From the NCBI GenBank assembly GCA_035527715.1, contig DATKZY010000015.1, forward strand, positions 1 through 29,231: 29,231 nucleotides of DNA, given 5' to 3'. Both the position numbers and the translations under genes were made by a program. The notes beneath the pieces were generated by a model, which was given only the letters and a program-made list of their open reading frames with translations, did no database searches and was not told the origin of the DNA. Position 1 is the first letter of the stretch; each line of letters opens with the position of its first letter. Below are positions 16,748 to 23,914 of this stretch, piece by piece. This DNA comes from DSUN01 sp035527715. Its GTDB lineage: Bacteria > Planctomycetota > PUPC01 > DSUN01.

Positions 16748-16817
16748 GGTGTCAGATCTTTATTCTTGAATTATTCACAGCCGACCAGGAATAATTCAAA
16801 AATAAAGATTTGACACC
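16748..16817 (+). repeat. AT-rich 29-bp inverted repeat (REP/MITE-like)
   Basis: The left arm 16748-16776 (GGTGTCAGATCTTTATT onward) and right arm 16789-16817 pair over 29 bases with two mismatches around a 12-base loop. Its low G+C contrasts sharply with the surrounding genes. It fills the junction between the ferredoxin and radical SAM genes, and as RNA it would form a long hairpin that could attenuate or stabilise the transcript. Confidence 0.85.
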
Positions 16818-16825
16818 TATGCGCG

Positions 16826-18352
16826 ATGGCAAGTGATGCGAAGCAACTTCGCCCGGCCGTGGTGCTCGTGGCCGATCGCACGCTGAGCGCCGACTACAAG
16901 GTGCTCTTCGAGGGCGTGTTCGCCACGATGCAGACCACCAAGGTGCCCGAGCTGGCGATGCGCCTGCTCGTGGCGCCCCGCGTGGCCACCGACGCGCAGG
17001 GCCGGGCGAGAACGGCGCCCGTCGGCCTCCGCCGCGTCGAGTCGGCCCTCCTCGCCCACACGCCGCTCACGCGCGACGACGTGGCCGTCACCACACCCGA
17101 GGCCCTGCCGCGACTCCTCGGCCCGTGGGTCAAGGTGGTCGGCGTCACCTCGAGTGACCCGCTCGGCCGCGGGATGAGCAACACCACCACATCGAGCTTC
17201 TGGAGCGGCGAGCTGTACACGCGGCACTGGACTGCTCGAATGATGGCGCAGCTCCGCGCGGCGAAGGCGAAGCACGGCTTCCGCATCCTCGCCGGCGGGG
17301 CCGGCACCTGGCAATACGTGCAGCACCCCGACGAGGCCCAGGGCATTGACGCCTTGTTCGAGGGCTACTTCGAGAACGCCGGCCCCGACCTCGTGATGGA
17401 CCTGGTGAACGGCAAGGCGGCGCCCGCGCACGTGGCCGAGGCCGAGCCGTGCGTCGAGCGCATCCGCCCCATCACGGGCGCGTCGCTGCTCGGCGTCGTC
17501 GAGCTCTCGCGCGGCTGCGGCAACGGGTGCAGCTTCTGCACGATGGCCTTCCAGCGCATGGGCCACCTGCCGCCCGAAACCATCGTTGCAGACCTCGCCA
17601 CAAATGTGGACAATGGGGTGCGCTCCGTCGTCAGCGGCAGCGAGGACTTCCTGCGCTACGGCGCGACGGGGCACAAGGTGGACTTCGAGAAGCTCCGCGG
17701 GCTTCTCGCCGAGATGCGTCGCGTGCGAGGCCTGAGGTTCATGCAGATTGACCACGCCAACGTCTCATCCGTCCTCCAGCTCGACGACGCGCAGCTCCAG
17801 GAGATCCGCCGCCTGCTGACCTGGGAGGCCCGCAGCGACTACCTGTGGCTCAACCTCGGCGTCGAGAGCGCCAACGGCCATCTCGTGAAGGCCAACAGCC
17901 CCGGCAAGCTCGGCCACATCGCGCCCGACGACTGGGAGGACGCCGTGGCCGACGCCGGCGGCCGCCTGGCCCGCAACGGCTTCTTCCCCGTCTTCAGCCT
18001 GATCCTGGGGCTGCCCGGCGAAACGCCCGACGACGCGACGCGGACGCTCCGCCTCGTGAAGCGCCTCGCCACCGAGCGATGCGTCACCTTCCCCGTCTTC
18101 CACGAGCCGGTGCGCGAGGGCAGCGGCGAGCCGTTCACCCTGGCCGCCATGACGCCCGAGCACCTCGACCTCTACACCACGTGTTACGAGATCAACTTCA
18201 AGTCGGTGCCCCGGCTCTACTGGGACAACCAGCGCGCCGGCGGCGTGTCGTGGCTCAAGCGCGCGTTCATGCAGCTCCTCGGCCGCGCCGAGACGCGGGC
18301 CTGGCGGCGGAACTTTGCTCGGGTGCGGGAACAGATTTCCCAGAGGGGATGA
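16826..18352 (+). CDS. Radical SAM protein with N-terminal B12-binding-like domain
   Basis: 508 residues. The radical SAM cluster motif is C231-GNG-C235-SF-C238, preceded by VVELSRG. SAM-binding features include LRFMQIDHANVS, LNLGVESAN and FSLILGLPGET. The N-terminal ~200 residues have the Rossmann-like order seen in B12-binding radical SAM proteins (VVGVTSSDPLGRG, ILAGGAGTWQ, IDALFEGYFEN), but no DxHxxG cobalamin ligand motif is found, so binding could be base-off or lost. Such enzymes methylate or join unactivated carbons. Its neighbours suggest an isoprenoid or lipid substrate. No good ribosome site is visible because the AT-rich repeat lies immediately upstream; the ATG at 16826 is the first in frame. 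The stop codon lies within the next palindrome. Confidence 0.85.
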   Translation: MASDAKQLRPAVVLVADRTLSADYKVLFEGVFATMQTTKVPELAMRLLVAPRVATDAQGRARTAPVGLRRVESALLAHTPLTRDDVAVTTPEALPRLLGPWVKVVGVTSSDPLGRGMSNTTTSSFWSGELYTRHWTARMMAQLRAAKAKHGFRILAGGAGTWQYVQHPDEAQGIDALFEGYFENAGPDLVMDLVNGKAAPAHVAEAEPCVERIRPITGASLLGVVELSRGCGNGCSFCTMAFQRMGHLPPETIVADLATNVDNGVRSVVSGSEDFLRYGATGHKVDFEKLRGLLAEMRRVRGLRFMQIDHANVSSVLQLDDAQLQEIRRLLTWEARSDYLWLNLGVESANGHLVKANSPGKLGHIAPDDWEDAVADAGGRLARNGFFPVFSLILGLPGETPDDATRTLRLVKRLATERCVTFPVFHEPVREGSGEPFTLAAMTPEHLDLYTTCYEINFKSVPRLYWDNQRAGGVSWLKRAFMQLLGRAETRAWRRNFARVREQISQRG

Positions 18353-18411
18353 ATGGATGAGTGGATGATTGGATGATTGTCTGACACCCATCCACTCATC
18401 CATTCATCCCC
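18345..18411 (+). repeat. 23-bp perfect inverted repeat across the radical SAM stop codon
   Basis: GGGGATGAATGGATGAGTGG starts the left arm (18345-18367), and the exact complement ends at 18411 (18389-18411), with a 21-base loop. The left arm is made of GGATGA-like units. The TGA stop of the radical SAM gene is at 18350-18352, inside the arm, so the last codons of that gene are repeat-derived. Confidence 0.85.
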
Positions 18412-18437
18412 TGCTGAAGGGTAAAGGAGCGGAAGGT

Positions 18438-20099
18438 TTGGCGGAACCCCAGACCATCACGCACGACGCCGTTGCCGCCCCGTGGGCGCGGCCCCCGCTC
18501 GACGGCATTCCGGCGACGAAGGCGGAGCGCGAGCGGGTGCTCCGCGCCGCGCGCCGCTACGTCGCCGCCCGGCGCCTCGTGCCGCCGCTGCCCCTCGACG
18601 AGCTGAAGGCCCACGCCGACCACGTGCTCGAGCTGGCCGAGAGCGAGCCGCGGTTCCGCGACTTCGTGACCGTCCTCGTCAACAACGCCGCCTGGAGCGA
18701 GGCCCTGGCCGGCATCCCGTTCGAGCGCCGCCTCCTGCTCCTGCCCCAGTGCCTGCGCGACAAGGAGCACTGCGAGGCCGAGATTGACGAGTTCGGCCTG
18801 CTGTGCCACCACTGCGGCCGCTGCGTCATCCACGAGCTGCAGACCGAGGCCGAGCGCCTCGGCTACGTCGTCCTCGTCGCCGAGGGCACCACGGTCGTGA
18901 TGTCGCTCATCGAATCGGGCAAGATCGAGGCCGTCATCGGCGTCGGCTGCCTCGCCGGCCTCGAACGCATCTTCCCCTACACCGAGGCCGCGGCCGTGCC
19001 GGGGGTCGCGATCCCCCTGCTCAACGATGGCTGCGCCTACACGAGCGTGGACCTGGATTGGGTGTGGGACACGATTCAGCTCACGCGAGCGGACCGCACG
19101 CGGCGGCTGGACCTCGACGCCCTGCGTGCCGAGGTCGAGGCCTGGTTCGGGCCCGACGCGCTCGACGCCGTCCTGGGCCCGGCCCGCACGCAGACGGAGC
19201 GGCTGGCCCGCGAGTGGCTGGGCCGCTCGGGCAAGCGGTGGCGCCCCTTCCTCGCCCTGTGCGCCTACGAGGCCCGCCGCGACGAGCCCGAGGCCCCGAC
19301 GCCGCCCGACTTCCGCAAGATCGCCATCGCGGTCGAGTGCTTCCACAAGGCGTCGCTCGTCCACGACGACATCGAGGACGACGATCCGCAGCGCTACGGC
19401 GAGGACACGTTGCACAAGGCCCACGGCATCGCCATCGCCCTCAATGTGGGCGATCTCCTGCTCGGCGAGGGCTATCGCCTCATCGCCGAGTGCGAGGCGA
19501 CCGACGCGCAGAAGGCGGCCATGCTCCGCGCCGCCGCCGCAGGCCACCGCAGCCTGTGCATCGGCCAGGGCCAGGAACTGGCCTGGGCACGCGACCCCAA
19601 CCCCCTCACGACCGAGCAGGTGCTCGGCATCTTCCGGCAGAAGACGGCTCCCGCCTTCGAGGTCGCCCTCCAGCTCGGCGCCCTGTATGCCGGCGTCAGC
19701 GACGGCGTGTGGCAGGTGCTGCGCGAGTGCAGCAACGCCCTCGGCATCGCCTACCAGATCCGCGACGACATGGACGACTTGTGCGGCGAGGCCCCGCCGC
19801 CCAGGCACGATTTCCTCGGGCCGTCCATCCTCCTCGCCATCGCCCACGAGCGCGCGACGGGGCCGGCCCGGGACCTGTTGGACGCCCTCTGGCGCGTCCC
19901 ATCGCAGGTGAGCCGCCGCCTGCCCGAGCTGCGCTCGGTGCTGAAGGCCCTGGGCGTGGAAGAAGCCGCCCGCGAGATGCTGGAGTCCTACCGCGACGAG
20001 GCGGTGCGCTCGCTGCGCCCGGTCGGGAACGCCAGCCTCAAGGGCCTGCTCCGCCGCGTGATCTGCAAGATCTTCAACGAGATCGGGACGAAGGTCTGA
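18438..20099 (+). CDS. DUF116 domain fused to a trans-polyprenyl diphosphate synthase
   Basis: 553 residues from TTG 18438, preceded by AAAGGAG (18423-18429); an upstream TTG at 18369 lies in the palindrome. Residues about 60-215 are DUF116, with Cys105 (LLPQC), Cys112, the CHHCGRC triplet (Cys123, 126, 129), Cys171 (GVGC) and Cys199 (NDGC), consistent with an iron-sulfur site. Residues about 240-550 are a polyprenyl synthase: GKRWRP (265-270), first aspartate-rich motif VHDDIEDDDPQRYG (DD at 310-311), KTAPAF, and second motif RDDMDD (443-447). The catalytic aspartates are intact, so it should elongate allylic diphosphates with isopentenyl diphosphate; chain length is unknown. It overlaps no neighbour and ends directly before the next gene, implying coupling. 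The fusion is unusual. Confidence 0.87.
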   Translation: MAEPQTITHDAVAAPWARPPLDGIPATKAERERVLRAARRYVAARRLVPPLPLDELKAHADHVLELAESEPRFRDFVTVLVNNAAWSEALAGIPFERRLLLLPQCLRDKEHCEAEIDEFGLLCHHCGRCVIHELQTEAERLGYVVLVAEGTTVVMSLIESGKIEAVIGVGCLAGLERIFPYTEAAAVPGVAIPLLNDGCAYTSVDLDWVWDTIQLTRADRTRRLDLDALRAEVEAWFGPDALDAVLGPARTQTERLAREWLGRSGKRWRPFLALCAYEARRDEPEAPTPPDFRKIAIAVECFHKASLVHDDIEDDDPQRYGEDTLHKAHGIAIALNVGDLLLGEGYRLIAECEATDAQKAAMLRAAAAGHRSLCIGQGQELAWARDPNPLTTEQVLGIFRQKTAPAFEVALQLGALYAGVSDGVWQVLRECSNALGIAYQIRDDMDDLCGEAPPPRHDFLGPSILLAIAHERATGPARDLLDALWRVPSQVSRRLPELRSVLKALGVEEAAREMLESYRDEAVRSLRPVGNASLKGLLRRVICKIFNEIGTKV

Positions 20100-20975
20100 A
20101 TGACCCTCCGCCACGCCATGCTCGAGGCCGCCAGCCGGGCGCCCAGGCTCCTCGGCGAGTCCCGCGGGGCCGTCGCCGCCTTCCTCCGAGCACAGCAGAA
20201 CCCCGACGGCGGCTTCCGAGGGCGCGGCGACCAGAGCGACCTCTACTACGCCGTCTTCGCCGTCGAGGGGCTTGTCGCCCTGGGCGAGCCGCCCGACCCC
20301 GACCCGCTTCGCGGCTACCTGGCCTCGTTCGGCGACGGCGAGGGCCTCGACTTCGTCCACCTCGCCTGCCTGGCGCGCTCGTGGGCCGACGCGGGCGAGT
20401 CGGGCCGCGATCTCCGCGCGGCGTTGATCCGCCGCATCGAGGGCCATCGCTCGGCCGACGCCGGGTACGCCCCCTCGCCCGGCGCGGAGCACGGCACGGC
20501 ATACGGCTGCTTCCTCGCCCTCGGCGCGCTCGAGGACCTCGGGGCCGAGGAGATGGACAAGGGGGCCATCCTCCGGTGCCTGGCCGCGCTGCGACGCGAC
20601 GACGGGGGCTACGCCAACGAGCGCGCCCTGCTCTCCAGCACCACGCCGGCCACCGCCGCCGCCGTGAGCGTCGCCAAGCACATGACCGGGACGGCGGACA
20701 AGGCGGCGGCGGGCTTCCTCGTCGCCCGCGCCGCGGCCGATGGCGGCTTCTTCGTAACTGCGACGGCACCCTTCCCCGACCTGCTCTCGACCGCTACGGC
20801 CCTCCACGCCCTCGCCGGCCTCACCCGGCACTCGCGCGACCTCGTGCAGTCGTGCACCCGATTCGTCGAGGGCCTGCGCACCGACGCGGGCGGCTACCTC
20901 GGCCTCTGGCTCGACGAGGCGCCCGACGCCGAGTACACCTTCTACGCCCTCCTCGCCCTCGGGCACCTCAGTTGA
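20100..20975 (+). CDS. Prenyltransferase/squalene-cyclase repeat protein
   Basis: 291 residues starting at the base after the upstream stop codon, so translationally coupled to the polyprenyl synthase. It has five alpha-barrel repeats: NPDGGFRG...YYAVFAVEGL, ADAGYAPS...GCFLALGAL, RDDGGYAN..., ADGGFFVT...ATALHALAGL and DAGGYLGL...TFYALLALGHL. This is the alpha/alpha-barrel shared by protein prenyltransferase beta subunits and triterpene cyclases. The zinc ligands of the transferases (Asp/Cys/His) are not conserved at the expected places (Leu-Leu-Ser and Tyr instead), and there is no DxDD cyclase motif. It may bind a prenyl chain or act by another chemistry. No signal peptide. Its 3' end overlaps the convergent gene by 8 bases. 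Confidence 0.82.
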   Translation: MTLRHAMLEAASRAPRLLGESRGAVAAFLRAQQNPDGGFRGRGDQSDLYYAVFAVEGLVALGEPPDPDPLRGYLASFGDGEGLDFVHLACLARSWADAGESGRDLRAALIRRIEGHRSADAGYAPSPGAEHGTAYGCFLALGALEDLGAEEMDKGAILRCLAALRRDDGGYANERALLSSTTPATAAAVSVAKHMTGTADKAAAGFLVARAAADGGFFVTATAPFPDLLSTATALHALAGLTRHSRDLVQSCTRFVEGLRTDAGGYLGLWLDEAPDAEYTFYALLALGHLS

Positions 20976-22749
20976 TCCGCTTGAATGCCACGGCGTCCAC
21001 CAGCACCTGGCCGACGGAGTCCTTCGCCAGGATCTCCACGAAGCCGTCGGCGCCCTCGTCGAACGCGAAGGTGCCAACGACGCGGGAGCGGGCCGGCTCG
21101 ACGCGAACCGTCCCGTCGCCCTGAGCGTGGCGGACGCGGACGAGGAAGGCGGCCCCCTTGTCGAACGCCGTCTTTGGGCTGAGCGACACCTCGTAGCGGC
21201 CGGCCGCCAGGTCGGGCGTGAAGCGGGCGAACTCGCCCGCAGCCGCTCTTGCCCCATTCGTCAGCACCAGGCCACTGTGCCCTTTCGGCCAGGTGTGATA
21301 GCCGGGGCACACCCAGAAGTACGGCGTGCACCAGAAGCCGGGATCGCGCGTCGTCAGGGTCACGTCCCTCGTTGGCTGAGGGCGGGGCCGAGTCGCTTGG
21401 GCAGGACGCTTGCCGGTGAGCGGAATCGGGGGGACGGGCCAGCCGTAGACATCCATCGCGTGGACCGGCCGCGGGCGGAATCTCGGCTCGTCGGGCGCCA
21501 CGCGGGCCGGGGCGGGCGCCGCCACCGCTTCGCCATCCACCGTGATGTGCTGGGTGAACGCCGCGCGCTCCTTGCCGTTGTCCACCGTCAGAGTGACGGG
21601 ATAGAGCCCGGGTGTGAGGAAGGTGTGAGCGGGGTTGTCCTCGGGCGAGCTGGCGCCGTCGCCAAACGTCCAGAAGCTCCGCCCCTCGGCGCCGATGCGA
21701 CGGAACGGCACGGCCTGACCCGTCCGCGCCGGGGCAAGCGGGGCCATCGCCGCTCGCAGTGCGCCGGCCTTGCGCTTCTGGTTCTCGAAGATCTGCCAGA
21801 AGACGATCCAAGGGTCGAGCAAGATCGACTCGTCGCCCTCGGTGACCTTGAAGACGAAGTGCGAGTGCTCGTGGGAGCCGACGTGCACGCCCGCGGCCTC
21901 GGCATAGTGCGTGCCCGCCTTCAGCGGCGTGTGCTCGGGCACCAGCAGCTTGAGGAGGTGGTGCGACTGAAGGGTCCAGGTCGAGCCGTCGGGCCACTTC
22001 CGCGTCGCGCGCCAGCGATTGTTGTTGTGGCCCGCCGCGAGGGAGTTGAAGTACCACTGGTCGTCGAAGTCAATCGGCGCCCAGTGGGGCGTGCCCTTGC
22101 GCATGTTGACGTCGAGGCCGCCGTGGGCGTCGGCGCCCTGGTAGGCGCCGAGCCAGCAGTCGTCGCCGCTATAGCAGTCGCGGATGGCGATGAACTGCTT
22201 GTCGTTCGGATACCAGGGCTGGATTTCCTGGGGGCAGATGGGCAGCGTGGCGTCCTGGACGGCGAAGCGTGCCTGCTTCGCCGGCTTGCACTCGCCGTGC
22301 TTCTCGGTGACGAAGTCGAAGAGGTCGGCCACGGCGTCGAACCACACCCGCATGCCGTTGACCACGTAGGGCTCGTAGAACGACTCCTGCGAGCCGACGT
22401 AGCGCTCCATCGTCATCGGCTGGCCGTCCACGCGCACGCGGGCCGTGAAGTGCAGGAGCGTGCCCCCGCCGCCCCGCGCCTTCTTGAGTTCCTTGAGATT
22501 GGTCACCAGTACCTTTGCAGCCGTTTGCTCCAACAGCAGTGTTCTGGTCTGGCCGTTGCGCAGTGTGAACCGTAGCGTGTCGCCGTGGTTGAGTTCCACG
22601 GCGGTGAGGGTGTCTTTCGCCTGGCGTTGCAGCGTCATAGTCCCTGCCTCCACGGCGGTCACGCCGCACGCCAGGAGGCCGAGCGGCAAGAAAGACAGCA
22701 AAAAAGACAGCGGGTGTCTTTTTCGGCTTCCGCGACTGCTCAAATCCAT
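20968..22749 (-). CDS. Lipoprotein with M23-like, PKD and golvesin-type domains
   Basis: 593 residues from ATG 22749. MDLSSRGSRKRHPLSFLLSFLPLGLLAC is a lipoprotein signal with lipobox LLAC (Cys28); part of it is encoded by a hairpin repeat. Residues about 200-300 match the peptidase M23/LytM pattern: AHGGLD (His209, Asp213) and HEHSHF with the H-x-H pair (His295, His297), which are the expected zinc ligands. A PKD fold follows (SFWTFGDGASSPEDNPAHTF, about 345-395). After a Pro/Arg linker, the C-terminal ~125 residues resemble the golvesin/Xly carbohydrate-binding-like domain (GRYEVSLSPKTAFDKG, VGTFAFDEGADGFVEI). Probably a surface zinc hydrolase of peptidoglycan or another peptide; the M23 assignment is moderate. 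Upstream ATGs at 22767 and 22782 are less likely. Confidence 0.72.
   Translation of the reverse strand: MDLSSRGSRKRHPLSFLLSFLPLGLLACGVTAVEAGTMTLQRQAKDTLTAVELNHGDTLRFTLRNGQTRTLLLEQTAAKVLVTNLKELKKARGGGGTLLHFTARVRVDGQPMTMERYVGSQESFYEPYVVNGMRVWFDAVADLFDFVTEKHGECKPAKQARFAVQDATLPICPQEIQPWYPNDKQFIAIRDCYSGDDCWLGAYQGADAHGGLDVNMRKGTPHWAPIDFDDQWYFNSLAAGHNNNRWRATRKWPDGSTWTLQSHHLLKLLVPEHTPLKAGTHYAEAAGVHVGSHEHSHFVFKVTEGDESILLDPWIVFWQIFENQKRKAGALRAAMAPLAPARTGQAVPFRRIGAEGRSFWTFGDGASSPEDNPAHTFLTPGLYPVTLTVDNGKERAAFTQHITVDGEAVAAPAPARVAPDEPRFRPRPVHAMDVYGWPVPPIPLTGKRPAQATRPRPQPTRDVTLTTRDPGFWCTPYFWVCPGYHTWPKGHSGLVLTNGARAAAGEFARFTPDLAAGRYEVSLSPKTAFDKGAAFLVRVRHAQGDGTVRVEPARSRVVGTFAFDEGADGFVEILAKDSVGQVLVDAVAFKRIN
22700..22723. 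repeat. Palindromic hairpin repeat, copy 1, inside a signal peptide
   Basis: AAAAAAGACAGCGGGTGTCTTTTT: nine-base arms around GCGGG. The identical 24-base sequence recurs at 22798-22821. Copy 1 is translated on the minus strand as KRHPLSF, the charged and hydrophobic part of the lipoprotein signal peptide. Confidence 0.85.
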
Positions 22750-22755
22750 AAGCCC

Positions 22756-22761
22756 ATTATA
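22756..22761 (-). promoter_or_regulatory. -10 box directly before the lipoprotein start (leaderless)
   Basis: TATAAT on the minus strand ends 6 bases before ATG 22749. The expected start of transcription is the A of the ATG, so the mRNA would have no leader. TTGGAG is the best -35 at a short 15-base spacing. No ribosome site is visible before the ATG. Confidence 0.45.
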
Positions 22762-22797
22762 GGCCATACTTTGTGTCTCCAAGGGCTGGGATGGGCT

Positions 22798-22821
22798 AAA
22801 AAAGACAGCGGGTGTCTTTTT
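22798..22821. terminator. Palindromic hairpin repeat, copy 2, terminator of the QueG-like gene
   Basis: The same sequence as 22700-22723. It begins seven bases after the minus-strand stop codon at 22828. Because the arms end in A and T runs, the transcript from either strand forms a hairpin followed by U's, the shape of an intrinsic terminator. Confidence 0.65.
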
Positions 22822-22827
22822 CCACTT

Positions 22828-23760
22828 TCACGCATGGTCGCCACCGGCGGCCGGCTTGGGTGGCGGCTCATCGAGCGTCCAGCGCTCGCGCTCGATGAGC
22901 GGGGTCTTGAAGTAGGACTCGATGCGGCCGGTTTTTTCGAGGTGGTCGAGGCAGGCGCGCAGGCAGCCGCGGCCGACGCAGATCGAGAGGTGGCGAAAGC
23001 GGTCGAGCAGGAAGCGGCTGTAGCTGGGCGCCTCGCCCTCCTTCTCCGTGCCGTTCCAGAAGGGCGAGAAGCGCGGGTCGTCGCCGCGGTGCACGCGCCC
23101 GCACGCTTTGGCGTCGAACGGCGCGTGGGCGAACTCGCGGCCGTCAATCGTGAGGGTCACGTCGCGCTTCGGGCCGATGGCGCATGCCTGGCACGCCTTC
23201 ACGCAGCTCAGGCAGCCGTCGCAGATCTTCCCGCGAAAGAGCGGCGTCGGCGTCAGCTCGGCATCGGTAAGGACGGCGAAGACGCGCTGCCGGGGGCCGA
23301 ACTGCGGGGTGAGGAGCACCTTCGAGTGGCCCAGCTCGCCCAGCCCGGCCGCCACGCCGACGACGCGGAGCGACACCACGCCGTCGGGGCCCTTCGGCTG
23401 GTCGGCGCGCGTCTGGCGGCCCGTGTGCGGGTGGAACGGGTTGTGCACGGGCACACTGGTGCAGCCGCGCTCCTCGAGGAAGAGCACGATGCGGCGCAGG
23501 ATCCTGGGGGCGATGATCTCGTTGAGGTACCAGTAGGAATCGCAGTTGTAGGCCTGCCAGTAGGTGCCTTCCTCGGCGGCCTTGAGCGCTCCGCGCAACT
23601 GCCGCACCGCGATGGCGATGACGCTGTGGGCCTGCGGGAAAATCGTCCGCGGGTGCAGCTCGGGCGGCGCGCCGTCGAACCGCGAGATGGGCGCGAAGCC
23701 CACCAGGTCGGCCCCCGCCTCCATTGCCACGTGCCGCACGTGTTCCGCGAGGTCGAGCAC
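22828..23760 (-). CDS. QueG-like (COG1600-type) iron-sulfur protein
   Basis: 310 residues from GTG 23760, preceded on its strand by GGAGAAAGG 7 bases upstream. The frame is open a further 50 codons, but those are encoded by the palindromic element at 23791-23869 and are probably not translated. The N-terminal half follows the epoxyqueuosine-reductase/reductive-dehalogenase-like pattern (AGADLVGFAPISRF, FPQAHSVIAIAVRQ, FLEERGCTSVPV). Ferredoxin motifs are CDGCLSCVKAC (C-x2-C-x2-C-x3-C) and a second set ending ICVGRGCLRAC. True QueG has a longer C-terminal HEAT region and a typical second motif; this protein differs, so queuosine synthesis is unlikely. Probably a redox enzyme, possibly corrinoid-dependent, of unknown substrate. 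Confidence 0.75.
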   Translation of the reverse strand: MLDLAEHVRHVAMEAGADLVGFAPISRFDGAPPELHPRTIFPQAHSVIAIAVRQLRGALKAAEEGTYWQAYNCDSYWYLNEIIAPRILRRIVLFLEERGCTSVPVHNPFHPHTGRQTRADQPKGPDGVVSLRVVGVAAGLGELGHSKVLLTPQFGPRQRVFAVLTDAELTPTPLFRGKICDGCLSCVKACQACAIGPKRDVTLTIDGREFAHAPFDAKACGRVHRGDDPRFSPFWNGTEKEGEAPSYSRFLLDRFRHLSICVGRGCLRACLDHLEKTGRIESYFKTPLIERERWTLDEPPPKPAAGGDHA

Positions 23761-23790
23761 AGCTTTGCCTTTCTCCCCCCATCCTCCCAC

Positions 23791-23869
23791 GTGGCACGGC
23801 TGGCTTGCCCAGCCGTGCGCCTCCAGCCACCGGCGCCCAGGACACGGCTGGGCAAGCCAGCCGTGCCAC
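23791..23869. repeat. 27-bp perfect inverted repeat with self-complementary arms
   Basis: Left arm 23791-23817 (GTGGCACGGCTGGCTTGCCC onward) is the exact complement of 23843-23869. Each arm is itself palindromic (CACGGCTGG with CCAGCCGTG), so the element can fold as two small hairpins or one large one. It lies between the NIPSNAP and QueG-like genes. Confidence 0.85.
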
Positions 23870-23914
23870 GACTCCCTGCCTGGGTTCGCCCAGTCTCGCC
23901 TCGCGAGCACGCCG

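Noticed and set aside
18345..18411. Possible CRISPR-like tandem GGATGA units
   Set aside because: The units are only a few bases long, without spacers, and the structure is a simple inverted repeat.
18396..21257. Minus-strand open frame of about 950 codons across the DUF116-prenyl synthase and repeat-protein genes
   Set aside because: The plus-strand genes have clear domains and motifs; the antisense product is low-complexity and explained by high GC with C-ending codons.
22828..23760. Assignment as true epoxyqueuosine reductase (queG)
   Set aside because: The second cysteine motif and C-terminus differ from QueG and the HEAT-like tail is missing; only membership of the wider COG1600-like group is supported.
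23761..23910. N-terminal extension of the QueG-like protein
   Set aside because: Mostly encoded by the 27-bp inverted repeat; the GTG at 23760 has a good ribosome site and the family homology starts there.
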